IMG/VR virus record: IMGVR_UViG_3300044825_003153
Coordinates: 1 to 64,000 of that record
Source: a virus
DNA length: 64,000 nucleotides
Strand: one strand, 5' to 3'
Part shown: positions 47,203 to 56,054 of the stretch, piece by piece
Layout of the letters: each line of letters begins with the position of its first letter
Position numbering within the stretch: the first letter of the stretch is position 1
Translations under genes and position numbers: made by a program
Notes under the pieces: generated by a model
Seen by the model: the letters and a program-made list of their open reading frames with translations, nothing else
The model's database searches: none
Told to the model about the DNA's origin: nothing

Positions 47203-47227
47203 TTGCCGGTCCTTTCGGGATTGGTGG

Positions 47228-47929
47228 TCACGCCGGCCGGATCCGCTTCAGCTGATCCAGCCACCCCGCGACCGCCTTCCCGTCGTCCCGACGTTCATCG
47301 GTACCGCTGCCCTCTGACGGCTCATCCCGAGCCCGCAGCAGGGCGCTGAAACCCTTGATCGAGATCGTCTCCGCCTCCCGGCGGGAAAATCCCCCGTCCT
47401 CGCGCAACCAGGCTTCAAAGTCGCGCGCAGTGACGATCTGGTCGGCCTTCTTGACCGACAGAACTCGCGTGCCCGGATTGGCCGGGTTGTCGACGATGCT
47501 GACCTCGCGCAGGTCGATCTCGCGCAGGGTGCGGATGCCCTTGGCGTCCCGATCGGCCTTCAGCGCCTTGTAGCCAATGCTCAGCCCGTCGATCGCGCCG
47601 TGGCGCAGCAGGGCGGCCACGTCGTTGGCGACGCTATGGCCCGGGGTCAGCTCACCCTCGACGTAGAGGCCGCGGCCGTCCTCGCGGAAGGTGGTCCACT
47701 TGCCGATGACGATGCTGTCGTGCTGCAGCCGCATCGGGATGTGGCGCTTGGCGCCGGCGTAGCGATCCAGCGCCGCCTTGTAGGCGCCGGGGGCGATCAC
47801 GTCCTTGTAGCTGTCCGGCTCGCCACCGAAGACCGACGCATAGCCGCTCACGCGCACGGGCTCGTCGTCGCCCTCGCGGAACTTCAGCTCGCAGCTCTCG
47901 GCGTCGATGAACTTGGTCTCGAGGGCCAA
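47228..47929 (-). CDS. prohead protease (HK97 family)
   Basis: A 233-residue protein from TTG 47929 with GGAG upstream. Peptidase S78 motifs: VSGYASVFGGEPDSYKDVIA, the His in MRLQHDS, and the Ser in IDGLSIGYK, then EVSIVDNPAN. It cleaves the capsid delta domain. It is the first gene after a 586-base gap with two terminators, so head genes likely have their own promoter. Confidence 0.9.
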   Translation of the reverse strand: MALETKFIDAESCELKFREGDDEPVRVSGYASVFGGEPDSYKDVIAPGAYKAALDRYAGAKRHIPMRLQHDSIVIGKWTTFREDGRGLYVEGELTPGHSVANDVAALLRHGAIDGLSIGYKALKADRDAKGIRTLREIDLREVSIVDNPANPGTRVLSVKKADQIVTARDFEAWLREDGGFSRREAETISIKGFSALLRARDEPSEGSGTDERRDDGKAVAGWLDQLKRIRPA

Positions 47930-48330
47930 GGTCGCACTCCGGTTGATAGGCCGGGGCGAGCCTTACGGAGGGTTGCGCGCGGGGTCTGCCGAAAGTCTCG
48001 ACGGGGATGCCGGATGGGGTATTGACGCGGCTGGAAAGCGGCAGCGGCCGGCGAGCCCCTCAGGCACCCGCCGACCGCCCCTCACACCCGATCGCCCTCT
48101 CGGCTTGGGTATGGTCGCTGCGGTCCGCCCCGGGGACCGGGCCGGGCCTCCGCCAGGGATGTCCGGCCCGCCCTCCCCCGGCGCAGGGAACCGCGAAACT
48201 CGCCGGTCAGGACCTGTGCGTTACCTGACCGGGATGCTCCGGTGAGCCGGCGTCCGCCCATGTCGGGTTGAACAGGGTGGAACCCACCGGAGCGGTGATT
48301 GCATAGCAGCAGGTGCGGGGTGGCGGATGG

Positions 48331-48364
48331 AAAAGAAAGAGGCCCGGCGGCAGGGCCGGGCCTC
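48331..48364 (-). terminator. second leftward intrinsic terminator
   Basis: GAGGCCCGGC (on the + strand 48339-48348) pairs with GCCGGGCCTC (48355-48364); leftward it is followed by TTTCTTTTCC. Confidence 0.75.
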
Positions 48365-48464
48365 ACAGTCGGGGCAGTAAGCCTCAAGTCGCAAGTCGGT
48401 GTCATGGGGGCGGGGAGCCCCGGGACACACAGCGGGGGTACCACGCCGCGCGAGGTGGCGGGTC

Positions 48465-48494
48465 AAAAAGAAAGGCCGCGGGGATACCGCGGCC
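48465..48494 (-). terminator. first leftward intrinsic terminator
   Basis: GGCCGCGG (48474-48481) and CCGCGGCC (48487-48494) around GGATA; leftward it is followed by TTTCTTTTTG. It lies 21 bases after the stop of the small gene at 48516. Confidence 0.8.
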
Positions 48495-48515
48495 AGAGTG
48501 AACTCCATCGCTTGG

Positions 48516-48725
48516 TCACAGCGGCTCGTAGCACGGCAGCTTGGTCAGCGGGAAGTCGCGGTCGGCCACCCATGCCTTGCGCTCGCGGTCGTACCAACAG
48601 ACCGGCACGCGGGTACCGCCCTTGAAGAGGAGCGCGCGACGCTCGCCGGCGGGCAGGGTCAGATGGCCCAGGACCTTCCCGTAGCGGCTGCTCAGCACCG
48701 GCGTGGTCTCCAGGGCGACGATCAT
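48516..48725 (-). CDS. small hypothetical protein
   Basis: A 69-residue beta-rich protein starting MIVALETTPVLSSRYGKVLG, with VPVCWYDRERKAWVADRDFP. Its ATG overlaps the MuF stop (ATGA at 48722-48725). It ends just before the first of two terminators, so it closes the terminase-portal-MuF transcript. No family recognised. Confidence 0.65.
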   Translation of the reverse strand: MIVALETTPVLSSRYGKVLGHLTLPAGERRALLFKGGTRVPVCWYDRERKAWVADRDFPLTKLPCYEPL

Positions 48726-50422
48726 GGCAGGCGCCGCCTCAGGGCCGCCAGGACCGCCCGCTCCTGTCGCGCGAAGCCCTCGCGCAGGGCCGCGGCCAGG
48801 ATCTCCTCGTGATGCCGCAGCCGTTGTTCGACCGCCTTCCAGGCTGTGTCGCGTGCGGCCTTGTCGGCGAGCTCGGCCGCGCTCTTCTCGTCCGGCAGCG
48901 GGATCGAGAGGCAGCGGCAGTTTATGTCGAGCTTGGGCTTGCCGAAGTCCCCCGGGTACATGGCCTCATTGCCCTCCCAGACGAAGGGCTTGTCGGCCTC
49001 GACGATCTGCCCGTCCAGCGCCGAATGAGCGTCGCGCACGAAGGCGTCGCGCGAGCTGAGCCACATCTTGCGCTCGACGTTGCCGCGGGCGATCGCCGCC
49101 TGCGCGCCGTAGCCGGCGGCGCGCGTGGTCTCGGTGCGGGCGATGATCTCGGCGCGCACGCCCTTCGCACGAGCGAAGACGCCGCGGATCGCCTTGACCA
49201 GCTTGGGGAAGGTCGGGCCGTCGCTGGTGACCTTCGCCATGGCGTCGGCCAGCTCGCGCCGCGTGGTCGTGCCGACCAGCTCCTTGATCCGCTCGGCGCC
49301 GAACTTCTTGAGGAAGTCCATCACCGCCGGCCGTTTGACCGTGAAGGACGCCTCGACGTCGATCACCCGATAGGTCCGGCGGCCGAAGTCCTGGATGATG
49401 TCCTCGATCGATTCCGCGGCCGCGGCGGCCAGATCCTCGTCGGGGACTTCGTCGCCGATGCCCTCATAGTTGCCGGGGTCGACCTTCAGCTCGAGCTCCT
49501 CGCCCCAGGTCGACTTCGTCGTCTTGGCCGGGCCCAGGATCACCTCGGGGCCGACCGTGATCGGGAAGTCGGGCAGCCGCTCGGGCACCGGACCGTCGTG
49601 GTCGTAGCTCACCGTGATGTGCGGCAGGTAGGCCGGGAAGCCGTGGACCGCGCCGGCCTCGGTGGCGCGCATGTTGCAGGCGCGGGCAAGCTGGCTCTCG
49701 ACCACCAGCGCCAGGGCCCGGCCGTCGGCGCCCAGGCGCGCCCAGCGATAGGTTGCGGGATCCAGGGTCTCGACATCGTCGATCGGCTCACGGTCGCCCT
49801 CGCCCACCGTGCCGCCGTAGACCGTGGTCAGGTGGTAGGCCGGATGCAGCGTGGGCTTGGCCGGGATCACCAGGGGCATGATGCCGACCTCGCGGCACCA
49901 GTCGGCGAGCCGCTCGGGCTCCTGCACTTCCAGCCAGGCGAAGACGGGCGTCGCCAGCCCGTCGTCCTCAGTAGGAAAAGGGGGCTCGGACTTGCCGTCC
50001 GCGCCCTCCTCGTCGCCTGCGCCAGTCTCCGTGGTCGCCCCCGTCGTGGCCGCGGCGAAGTCCTCGTCGCTGACGTCGAAGAACGGGACGTCGAAGCCCA
50101 GCTCGTAGAGCTGGTTCTGGTACTCGTCGACGTAGGTATCGACGACCTTCGTCCAGGCCTCGTCGAGCCCCTCGGCGGCATCGAGGTAGGTCGCCCATGC
50201 GCTCGGCGGCTGACTGAGCTCCGGGGGCTCGAGCGGGCTGGCGTTGCCCTTGATCGGGCTCAGCAGCTCGCCGGTATCGAGATAGTACCCGTCGGGCGCT
50301 TCCGGCTCCAATCCGAGCTGCGCCACGGCCTCCTCGCGCGTCAGCTGCCCGTCGGCCATGAACAGCTGCGTCACCGTGATGATCGGGTGCGGGCCACCGT
50401 CGAACACGGGGATGATGTTCAC
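48722..50422 (-). CDS. MuF-type head morphogenesis protein with 2H-phosphoesterase-like insert
   Basis: A 566-residue protein from GTG 50422 overlapping the portal stop (GTGA). Residues 158-310 carry two H-x-T motifs, HLT at 197-199 and HIT at 268-270 (context YLPHITVSY), about 70 apart, the layout of 2H phosphoesterases. Residues 340-560 are MuF/SPP1 gp7-like: IIARTETTRAAGYG, then KMWLSSRDAFVRDAHSALDG and KLDINCRCLSIPLP. MuF proteins are minor capsid proteins that can be ejected with the genome; a phosphoesterase there could act on host RNA, cyclic oligonucleotides or NAD-derived molecules. The activity is inference. Confidence 0.8.
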   Translation of the reverse strand: MNIIPVFDGGPHPIITVTQLFMADGQLTREEAVAQLGLEPEAPDGYYLDTGELLSPIKGNASPLEPPELSQPPSAWATYLDAAEGLDEAWTKVVDTYVDEYQNQLYELGFDVPFFDVSDEDFAAATTGATTETGAGDEEGADGKSEPPFPTEDDGLATPVFAWLEVQEPERLADWCREVGIMPLVIPAKPTLHPAYHLTTVYGGTVGEGDREPIDDVETLDPATYRWARLGADGRALALVVESQLARACNMRATEAGAVHGFPAYLPHITVSYDHDGPVPERLPDFPITVGPEVILGPAKTTKSTWGEELELKVDPGNYEGIGDEVPDEDLAAAAAESIEDIIQDFGRRTYRVIDVEASFTVKRPAVMDFLKKFGAERIKELVGTTTRRELADAMAKVTSDGPTFPKLVKAIRGVFARAKGVRAEIIARTETTRAAGYGAQAAIARGNVERKMWLSSRDAFVRDAHSALDGQIVEADKPFVWEGNEAMYPGDFGKPKLDINCRCLSIPLPDEKSAAELADKAARDTAWKAVEQRLRHHEEILAAALREGFARQERAVLAALRRRLP

Positions 50423-53082
50423 GGCAGAGCCTCCAGTTCGGAATCCGCCAGGATCTTGTCCACGATCTTCGACGCGCCGTTGAGGTACGCGGCATGTTGC
50501 CGAATTTCGCGCCTCTGGCGATTATCTAGCTCGTTCTTGGTGGTCTGATCCAGGTCGAATGCGCCCTTATTGTAGACGATGTAACGGTGTATCCTGCCGG
50601 TTACCCGGCCGGCGTAGACTTCGGCGAACGTCTCCATGGGGTTCGTCGCGGCATACAGGCTTGCCTGCTCGCGATAGCCGGTGTTTTCCCAGCCGCCCAT
50701 CTTCCGGTACTTCTTGTGATACTTCCGAAGATCCGCTTCGGTCGAGATAAACCAATCCTTGCGCTCGCCCTTCACCATGCCAATCGACAGGTCCAGTGCG
50801 TGAGCTATTTCATGGACGGCGTATTTCTTGACCTGATCCGGCGTGACAGCCCCGAACCCCTGTCGATCGGCCTTCTTGATGTCGGTGACGGCGATCTCGA
50901 ACAGCTTCATCTGTCCCACCGGGGTGCGCGGGATGAAGATGCCGGCTGCGTTGGGGAGCTGCTTGGCAACCTCACCTTCCCACGCCTTGATGTTGATGCC
51001 GCCGATCTGCTCGTCTAGCAGACGACGGTGGCTTTCGGGTATCGCGGCAATCCCGTCCGCCACCGCCTGGCGGCCTTGGGGCGAGAATTTGCCGGCCTCG
51101 AAGTGATCCTCGGGGTTGAAGGGCTTGCCGGGCTTGTCGGCTGCGGTGACCGGCTTCGGCGCGGCGGGCGCGGCCGGCGCAGCGGGCTTGGCCGGCGCGG
51201 TCGGCGCGGCGGGCGCGGCGGGCTTGGGCGTGGTTGCAGCTGGCTTCTCGGCCGCCGAAGCTGCTGCGGCGTCGGCCTTGGCCTTCCTGGTCAGCCAAGC
51301 CTTCTGCGCCGCGGTCAGTGGCTTCTGGTCGCTCGGCGCGGGTGTGCTGGGCTTCTTCGCCGGGTCGGCGCCCTGTAGTCGGGCCTCGGCGTTCGCACGG
51401 CGCGTGGCAGCGGCGCGCTGCGCCGGGCTGAGGCCGCCCGTGGGCTTGGTCGGGATCTTGGGCGCAGGCTTCTTGTCGCCGCCGCCAGCAGCGGGCTTGT
51501 CGCCGGAGCCGCCCCCCAGCCGCCACTTGCCGTCCCTGTTGCGCCCGACCTTGCGCCAGCCGCCGTTGCTTCCGCCCTTGGCCTTCTCCTCGGCCTCGGG
51601 GTCGTCGTCCTCGTCCTTGCGTCGGACCGTGTTGCGCTCGCGCCGATCCTCCAGCTCGATCGCGCGCCGGTGCGCAGTGTCGCTGTCCTCCACCGACCAG
51701 TCGCGCTGGGTGCGGGCGTCGATGCGCTGCCGCGCACTCTCGGTCTCGCCCTTCTTCAGGTCGCGCTCGAGGTTGCGGTTCGCCAGCTCGTCCTGGCGGC
51801 CGAAGTCCTTGTCCTTGGCCTCCTCGCCCAGCTCGTGCTGCTGCTGGTTGTTGGCCTGGTTCGGATCGTTGGCGACCATGGGCTGCAGGCGATCGCCGTC
51901 GGGCACCTCGCCATAGTCGATCTCGCCGCGGGTTTCGTTGAGCGTCAGGATCCCGGCCTGGAAGTCGGCACGAGCCTGTTCGCGCTTCACCCGACGCACG
52001 GGCTCGAGCGCGTCGATCGCCTGCCGGTCGTAGCGGATCTCGAGCTCGTCGTCGCCGTAGAGGCGCTGGAACCACGGATTGAGGTCGCCCAGCAGCCGGT
52101 CGACATAGGGCAGCACGGTGTGCAGCCAGAACTCGACCCGCGCGTTCTCGCGGTTGTTGTAGGTCGACTCGCCGGCGACCACCAAAATGTGGGGCACGTT
52201 CCACGCGGCACAGATGCGGCGGGCACTCTCGCCCATGCCCTCCAGCCACTGCATGTCGACCAGCGTGTCCGACATGCGGGTATAGGTCCAGTCGCCGCCC
52301 AGGATCAGGACCTTGCCGGCGTTCTGGGTGCCGCCGATCCGGCTCTGGATCTTGGCCTCGGCCTGGGCGATCTGGTCGTCCTTCAGGGGCTGCTTGAAGG
52401 CAGCCATGCCGGACATCACCGCGCCGTTCTGCAGCGTCCTGATGTTCAGGTCCGAGGCGGCGTTGTCCATGTCGATGTAGCGCGCGCCGGCCTCGACCGG
52501 GCTCATGCCGTACCAGTCGTGCAGCGGGTGGAAGGTCTTGATGTGCAGGAGCCCGATTGCTCCCGTGACCAGATCCACCGGGAAGTCGCGCGACTGGCCG
52601 TTGACCTCGTAGCGGTAGGCCTGAGGCATCCCGAACGGGCCGGGGATGATCTTCATCCGGTCCGGGCGCAGGTTCCACAGCTCCTTGGGCGGCTGATCCG
52701 GCCCTGGCCCGACGTCCTCGATGTAGGCGTTGCCGGCCAGCAGATGATAGGCCACCAGCTCGCCCCACCAGTTGGCGCCGGTGCACATCGGGTTCTGGCG
52801 CTTCAAGAGCTTCTTGATCTCGTGCTGCTCGAGCTCCTGGTCGCCGGCGAAGGCCATCCAGCGCAGCGACGCCACGGCGTCGGCGATCAGCCGGACGCAC
52901 AGGTAGGCGATGACGTTCTTGGCGTAGGCTTCGTCGGCCAGCCGGTCGTAGCGCCGCGGCGTGAACTGTGGCTGGCCCAGGACGTACTGCGAGATCAGCG
53001 GGCCAACGGCTGAGGCCTTGCGCTCAAGCACGCTGCTCCGCGACCAGTAGGGCACCTCGAAGCGCCGCAGCCCGCGCCGCAT
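50419..53082 (-). CDS. portal protein with C-terminal HExxH metalloprotease-like domain
   Basis: An 887-residue protein; portals of this type are about 400-500. Residues 1-430 are the HK97-type portal (AYLCVRLIADAVASLRWMAF, WWGELVAYHLLAGNAYIE, SPVEAGARYIDM, NPWFQRLYGDDELEI). Residues 430-690 are charged then Ala/Pro/Lys-rich, a long flexible linker. Residues 690-887 form another domain with VHEIAHALDL (His757-Glu758 and His761) and NPMETFAEVYAG (Glu817 as third-ligand candidate), a gluzincin-like arrangement reminiscent of lethal-factor-type or MuF-associated protease domains. It may sit inside the head and be ejected. No frameshift separates the parts. Confidence 0.85.
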   Translation of the reverse strand: MRRGLRRFEVPYWSRSSVLERKASAVGPLISQYVLGQPQFTPRRYDRLADEAYAKNVIAYLCVRLIADAVASLRWMAFAGDQELEQHEIKKLLKRQNPMCTGANWWGELVAYHLLAGNAYIEDVGPGPDQPPKELWNLRPDRMKIIPGPFGMPQAYRYEVNGQSRDFPVDLVTGAIGLLHIKTFHPLHDWYGMSPVEAGARYIDMDNAASDLNIRTLQNGAVMSGMAAFKQPLKDDQIAQAEAKIQSRIGGTQNAGKVLILGGDWTYTRMSDTLVDMQWLEGMGESARRICAAWNVPHILVVAGESTYNNRENARVEFWLHTVLPYVDRLLGDLNPWFQRLYGDDELEIRYDRQAIDALEPVRRVKREQARADFQAGILTLNETRGEIDYGEVPDGDRLQPMVANDPNQANNQQQHELGEEAKDKDFGRQDELANRNLERDLKKGETESARQRIDARTQRDWSVEDSDTAHRRAIELEDRRERNTVRRKDEDDDPEAEEKAKGGSNGGWRKVGRNRDGKWRLGGGSGDKPAAGGGDKKPAPKIPTKPTGGLSPAQRAAATRRANAEARLQGADPAKKPSTPAPSDQKPLTAAQKAWLTRKAKADAAAASAAEKPAATTPKPAAPAAPTAPAKPAAPAAPAAPKPVTAADKPGKPFNPEDHFEAGKFSPQGRQAVADGIAAIPESHRRLLDEQIGGINIKAWEGEVAKQLPNAAGIFIPRTPVGQMKLFEIAVTDIKKADRQGFGAVTPDQVKKYAVHEIAHALDLSIGMVKGERKDWFISTEADLRKYHKKYRKMGGWENTGYREQASLYAATNPMETFAEVYAGRVTGRIHRYIVYNKGAFDLDQTTKNELDNRQRREIRQHAAYLNGASKIVDKILADSELEALP

Positions 53083-54695
53083 CAGGCGACACCCACATAG
53101 AAGAGCGGGCCGTCGCCCTGGTCGTGGAAGGACAGGATCGCGGCCTCGGCCCGGTCGGGGCTCTTCACGCCCCGCTTGGCGAGCTGCTCCTTGGTCTCGA
53201 TCATGATCTTCCCGGCCTCATTGCGGAACCGCTTGGGGGTGCTGAGCTGCCGCGCCAGGTCGTCGTCCTCGGCCAGCAGGATCACCTCGTCGACGGGGTA
53301 GTCGATACCCTCGGGGTCGCCCTGCAGATGCCGAAGAAGAAGCCAGCTGCGCTGGAAGGCCTCGCGGGCGCGGCCCCAGAGTTCGGCCTTCAGGTTGGTG
53401 AATTTCTCCTGCGACGTGCGTTCGTCGGGCCAGACGCGGGCCGTCGGGGGCACGCCGACATTGACGCCCTCGATCTGCACGTCGAGCGTGGCAGCGCGGG
53501 CGAGGATGCTGCCCATGGCGTAGCCGAGGCCGACGCTGTCGTAGTTGAGCAGCCCGAGCCGGTTCTCGCGGGCATAGTCCAGCGCCCAGAACGCGACGTC
53601 GACGCTGTCCGGATCACGCCGGGCATGGGGCTTCCCGATCACTGGTCCCCATTTGCCAATGACGACGCTCTCGGCCTTGCCGCCGCCGATGTCCCAGCCG
53701 CCGATCCCCTTCTTGGCCCGGTAGTTCTCGACCACGTCGGGCATCCGCCGGTAGAGCTCGCGCGCCGCGTCGATCCATGCCGACGGGATGGCGAGGCCGG
53801 TGATGCTGGCCCCGTAATCGAGGTCGAACTCCTGCGCGAAGGTCTCCGGCCCGAGCTTGCGCCGGGTCTTCTCCGCCCACTCATCGTTCTTGCGCGGGTC
53901 GTCGCGCCAGTGGAACCGGAAGACCGGGATCTCGCCGTCGTGGGTCAGGCGGTAGAACAGGTTGCCGTTGCCGTTGACGCTCGACGTCCAGCCACGGGTC
54001 CGGGCGTTGGCCGAGGTCGCGGCGTTGACGCTGTCGGCGCGATCGATGTGCGCCGCCTCGTCTAGCACGTACAAGGTCGAGCGGCCGCCGCGGCCGGCAT
54101 TGTCGCCACCCTCGCCGGTCATGATGTTGCGCGACGCCGGGTTGATGATCTTGGCCTCGCGGTCGTGCCGGCTCGCTCGGTAGCCAGGCGGCAGCGCCCA
54201 CTTCGGCATCCCCTCGATGATGCCGCGGATCTTCTCGAAGATGCTGTCCGGGTTGCCGCGCTGATCGACGAGGTCGAGCTTGTTGGCGCAGAAGCTGGTC
54301 TTCCAGCCGGCGTCGAACCGCCACTTCTGGGTGGCGAGCCCGCAGTTGAGATAGGTGACACCGACGTCGCGGCTCTTCTCGGCCGCGAAGTCCTCGGCCG
54401 CTTCGACCCGCTCCTCGACGAACTTCAGGTATTCCCGTTGCCGCGGCCAGATGACCATCGGGATGTAGGCTTTGAGCCTGGGATCCAGGGTCCAGACGAA
54501 GTTGTCGAAGAACCAGCAGACGTCGCGGCGCGCCTGGTCGAGGCAATACGCGCGGAACTCCGCGTCGACCCCGCCCAGCCAGTAGACCTCGGCCCGCCGG
54601 ACGATCTCCGCCCGCAAGAGCGCGCGGTCGAGGCTGCCCTTGTCGTCGAAGAGTGTCGGCTGGGCCGGGCTAAGCGCGGGCCATGCGTTGGGCAA
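53082..54695 (-). CDS. terL: terminase large subunit
   Basis: A 537-residue protein from TTG 54695, overlapping the small subunit by 26 bases. ATPase: EKSRDVGVTY (Walker A-like, about 106) and TLYVLDEAAH (Walker B, about 207), then SSVNGNGNLFY. Nuclease: GGWDIGGGKAESVV with its Asp, LLNYDSVGLGYAMG and a later Asp-rich segment before SPDRAEAAIL, as in RNase H-fold terminase nucleases. Motor and headful or cos cleavage enzyme. The stop overlaps the portal ATG (ATGA). Confidence 0.95.
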   Translation of the reverse strand: MPNAWPALSPAQPTLFDDKGSLDRALLRAEIVRRAEVYWLGGVDAEFRAYCLDQARRDVCWFFDNFVWTLDPRLKAYIPMVIWPRQREYLKFVEERVEAAEDFAAEKSRDVGVTYLNCGLATQKWRFDAGWKTSFCANKLDLVDQRGNPDSIFEKIRGIIEGMPKWALPPGYRASRHDREAKIINPASRNIMTGEGGDNAGRGGRSTLYVLDEAAHIDRADSVNAATSANARTRGWTSSVNGNGNLFYRLTHDGEIPVFRFHWRDDPRKNDEWAEKTRRKLGPETFAQEFDLDYGASITGLAIPSAWIDAARELYRRMPDVVENYRAKKGIGGWDIGGGKAESVVIGKWGPVIGKPHARRDPDSVDVAFWALDYARENRLGLLNYDSVGLGYAMGSILARAATLDVQIEGVNVGVPPTARVWPDERTSQEKFTNLKAELWGRAREAFQRSWLLLRHLQGDPEGIDYPVDEVILLAEDDDLARQLSTPKRFRNEAGKIMIETKEQLAKRGVKSPDRAEAAILSFHDQGDGPLFYVGVA

Positions 54696-55101
54696 GGAAG
54701 TCCTGCAGCTCTTCGTCCGTCATCTGGCTGAAGTCGGGGCGGTCCTCGGCCGTATCGTGCAGGATCGGGCCGCCACCGGCGCCCGTGTGCTCGAGCCGGG
54801 TGAACCCGTAGCCGCGCGCGCCGCCGATCTGATTCAGCACGTAGAAGGTCGTCTTCTCGCTCCGCCGCAGCAGATGGTAGCGCAGGTTCTCTTCCGCCCG
54901 GTCGAGCAGCTCCTCGCGCGCCTCTTCCCTGATCTCGCGCAGCTCCGGGTGCCGCTTCACGAACTCGGCGACGCCAGAGCGGGTGATCGAGATCTTGTAG
55001 GTCTTCGTGAGATAGCGGGCCGCAGCCGCCATGATCCCGCCGCTGACCTCGAGCGCGTGCTTGATCTGGTCGTAGGTGAACTTCGTGTAGGGGTTCGCCA
55101 T
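54670..55101 (-). CDS. terS: terminase small subunit
   Basis: A 143-residue helical protein starting MANPYTKFTYDQIKHALEVS. Residues 8-45 form a helix-turn-helix (DQIKHALEVSGGIMAAAARY, then TRSGVAEFVKRHPEL), then a coiled coil (REIREEAREELLDRAEENLR) for oligomerisation and an acidic tail. It recognises the packaging site. It is the first gene of the late leftward operon, and the repeat-rich gene-free DNA just upstream is a natural candidate for that site. Confidence 0.85.
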   Translation of the reverse strand: MANPYTKFTYDQIKHALEVSGGIMAAAARYLTKTYKISITRSGVAEFVKRHPELREIREEAREELLDRAEENLRYHLLRRSEKTTFYVLNQIGGARGYGFTRLEHTGAGGGPILHDTAEDRPDFSQMTDEELQDFLAQRMARA

Positions 55102-55320
55102 TAAGGGTCCAAGCCGTCCATGCTTTGACGCCTCGTCCTATGCCCGCAATCGGGGCCTGCAGCGTCCGATTTTCTTGCATCCTGGCCGTTTGCCCGCGCG
55201 GTTCATGGGGCGAGCGTCCTATCTGGGCCACGGCCTGGGGAACGCTCCACTTTCCCCAGCGTTCGCCGATCGTTCGCCGTGGTGTGCATTTTCCCCGCAC
55301 CTTTTGCACCTTGACCGGGC

Positions 55321-55960
55321 CTCAGGGCTCGCCGGCGGGGCCTGGGCCTCCCCTCAGGGCCTTCCAGGCGCCCAGGGCCTCCCCTTCCCCTCAGGGCTGG
55401 GCCTCAGGGCCTTCCAGGGCCTTCCAGGGCTCCCCTCAGGGCCTCCCAGGGCCTCAGGGCCTCAGGTCCGCACCTATCCCCGTCCGGTCCGGCAAGGCGG
55501 GGCCTCAGGGCCTCCCCTGGGGAGCTCGGGCGGGCCTGGGCCTCCCCTTCCCCTTCCATCCGGCGGGCCTCAGGGCCTGGGCCTCGCCTGGGGGTTCCTC
55601 CCAGGGCCTGGGCCTCGGCTCCCCTCGGCTCCCCTCGGCTCCCCTCCCCTCGGCTCCCCAGGCCGGACCGGGCGGGCCTCCCCTCGGCTCCCAGGGCCTC
55701 GGCTCCCCTTCCCCTCCCTTCCCAGGGCCTCCCCTCAGCTCGGCTCCCAGGGCCTCCCCTGGGGCGCCTGGGGGCGCTTCCCAGGGCCTCGGCTCCCAGG
55801 GCCTCCCCTTCATCCCCTCCCCAGGGCCTCGGCTCCCTACGGGCCTCCCAGGGCCTCCCCTGGGCCTTTCCCCTCCCCGGGGCCTCCCCGCCAAAGGGCA
55901 ACCCTCAGGGCCCGATCGCGCCCAGGGCCCCTCAGGGCCTCACCAGGGCCCGGCGGCCTG
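55321..55960. repeat. about 640 bp of C/G-rich degenerate repeats
   Basis: Built from recurring CAGGGCCTC, CTCGGCTCCC and CCCCTCAGGGCCTT words on the + strand, with almost no A or T. Unit length is irregular and not a multiple of three, and several reading frames on both strands are open only because stops need A/T. It lies directly upstream of the terminase small subunit gene. Candidate packaging site, replication origin or terminase-binding array; no iteron of fixed spacing is obvious. Confidence 0.85.
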
Positions 55961-56054
55961 CCCGCCCTACCCTCACCCTTCCGGGCGGACCGTTCGCGTT
56001 CGTTCACGGTCCGGGCGTTCCTATCCGGGCTGGGAATATGCTCCTGCCCTGGCC

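Larger units (their letters stand above)
47930..48515 (-). promoter_or_regulatory. gene-free region inside the late operon, likely promoter for capsid and tail genes
   Basis: No convincing gene on either strand. It holds two leftward terminators (listed separately) and a spaced inverted repeat GCTCCGGTG (48236-48244) / CACCGGAGC (48285-48293). Since terminase, portal and MuF genes are cut off by the terminators, a promoter for the capsid and tail genes should lie between about 47930 and 48330; I cannot point to a certain -35/-10 pair. Confidence 0.5.

Noticed and set aside
47930-48444. Short open frames in the late-operon gap
   Set aside because: Arg/Pro-rich, overlapping terminators and inverted repeats, no ribosome site or family.
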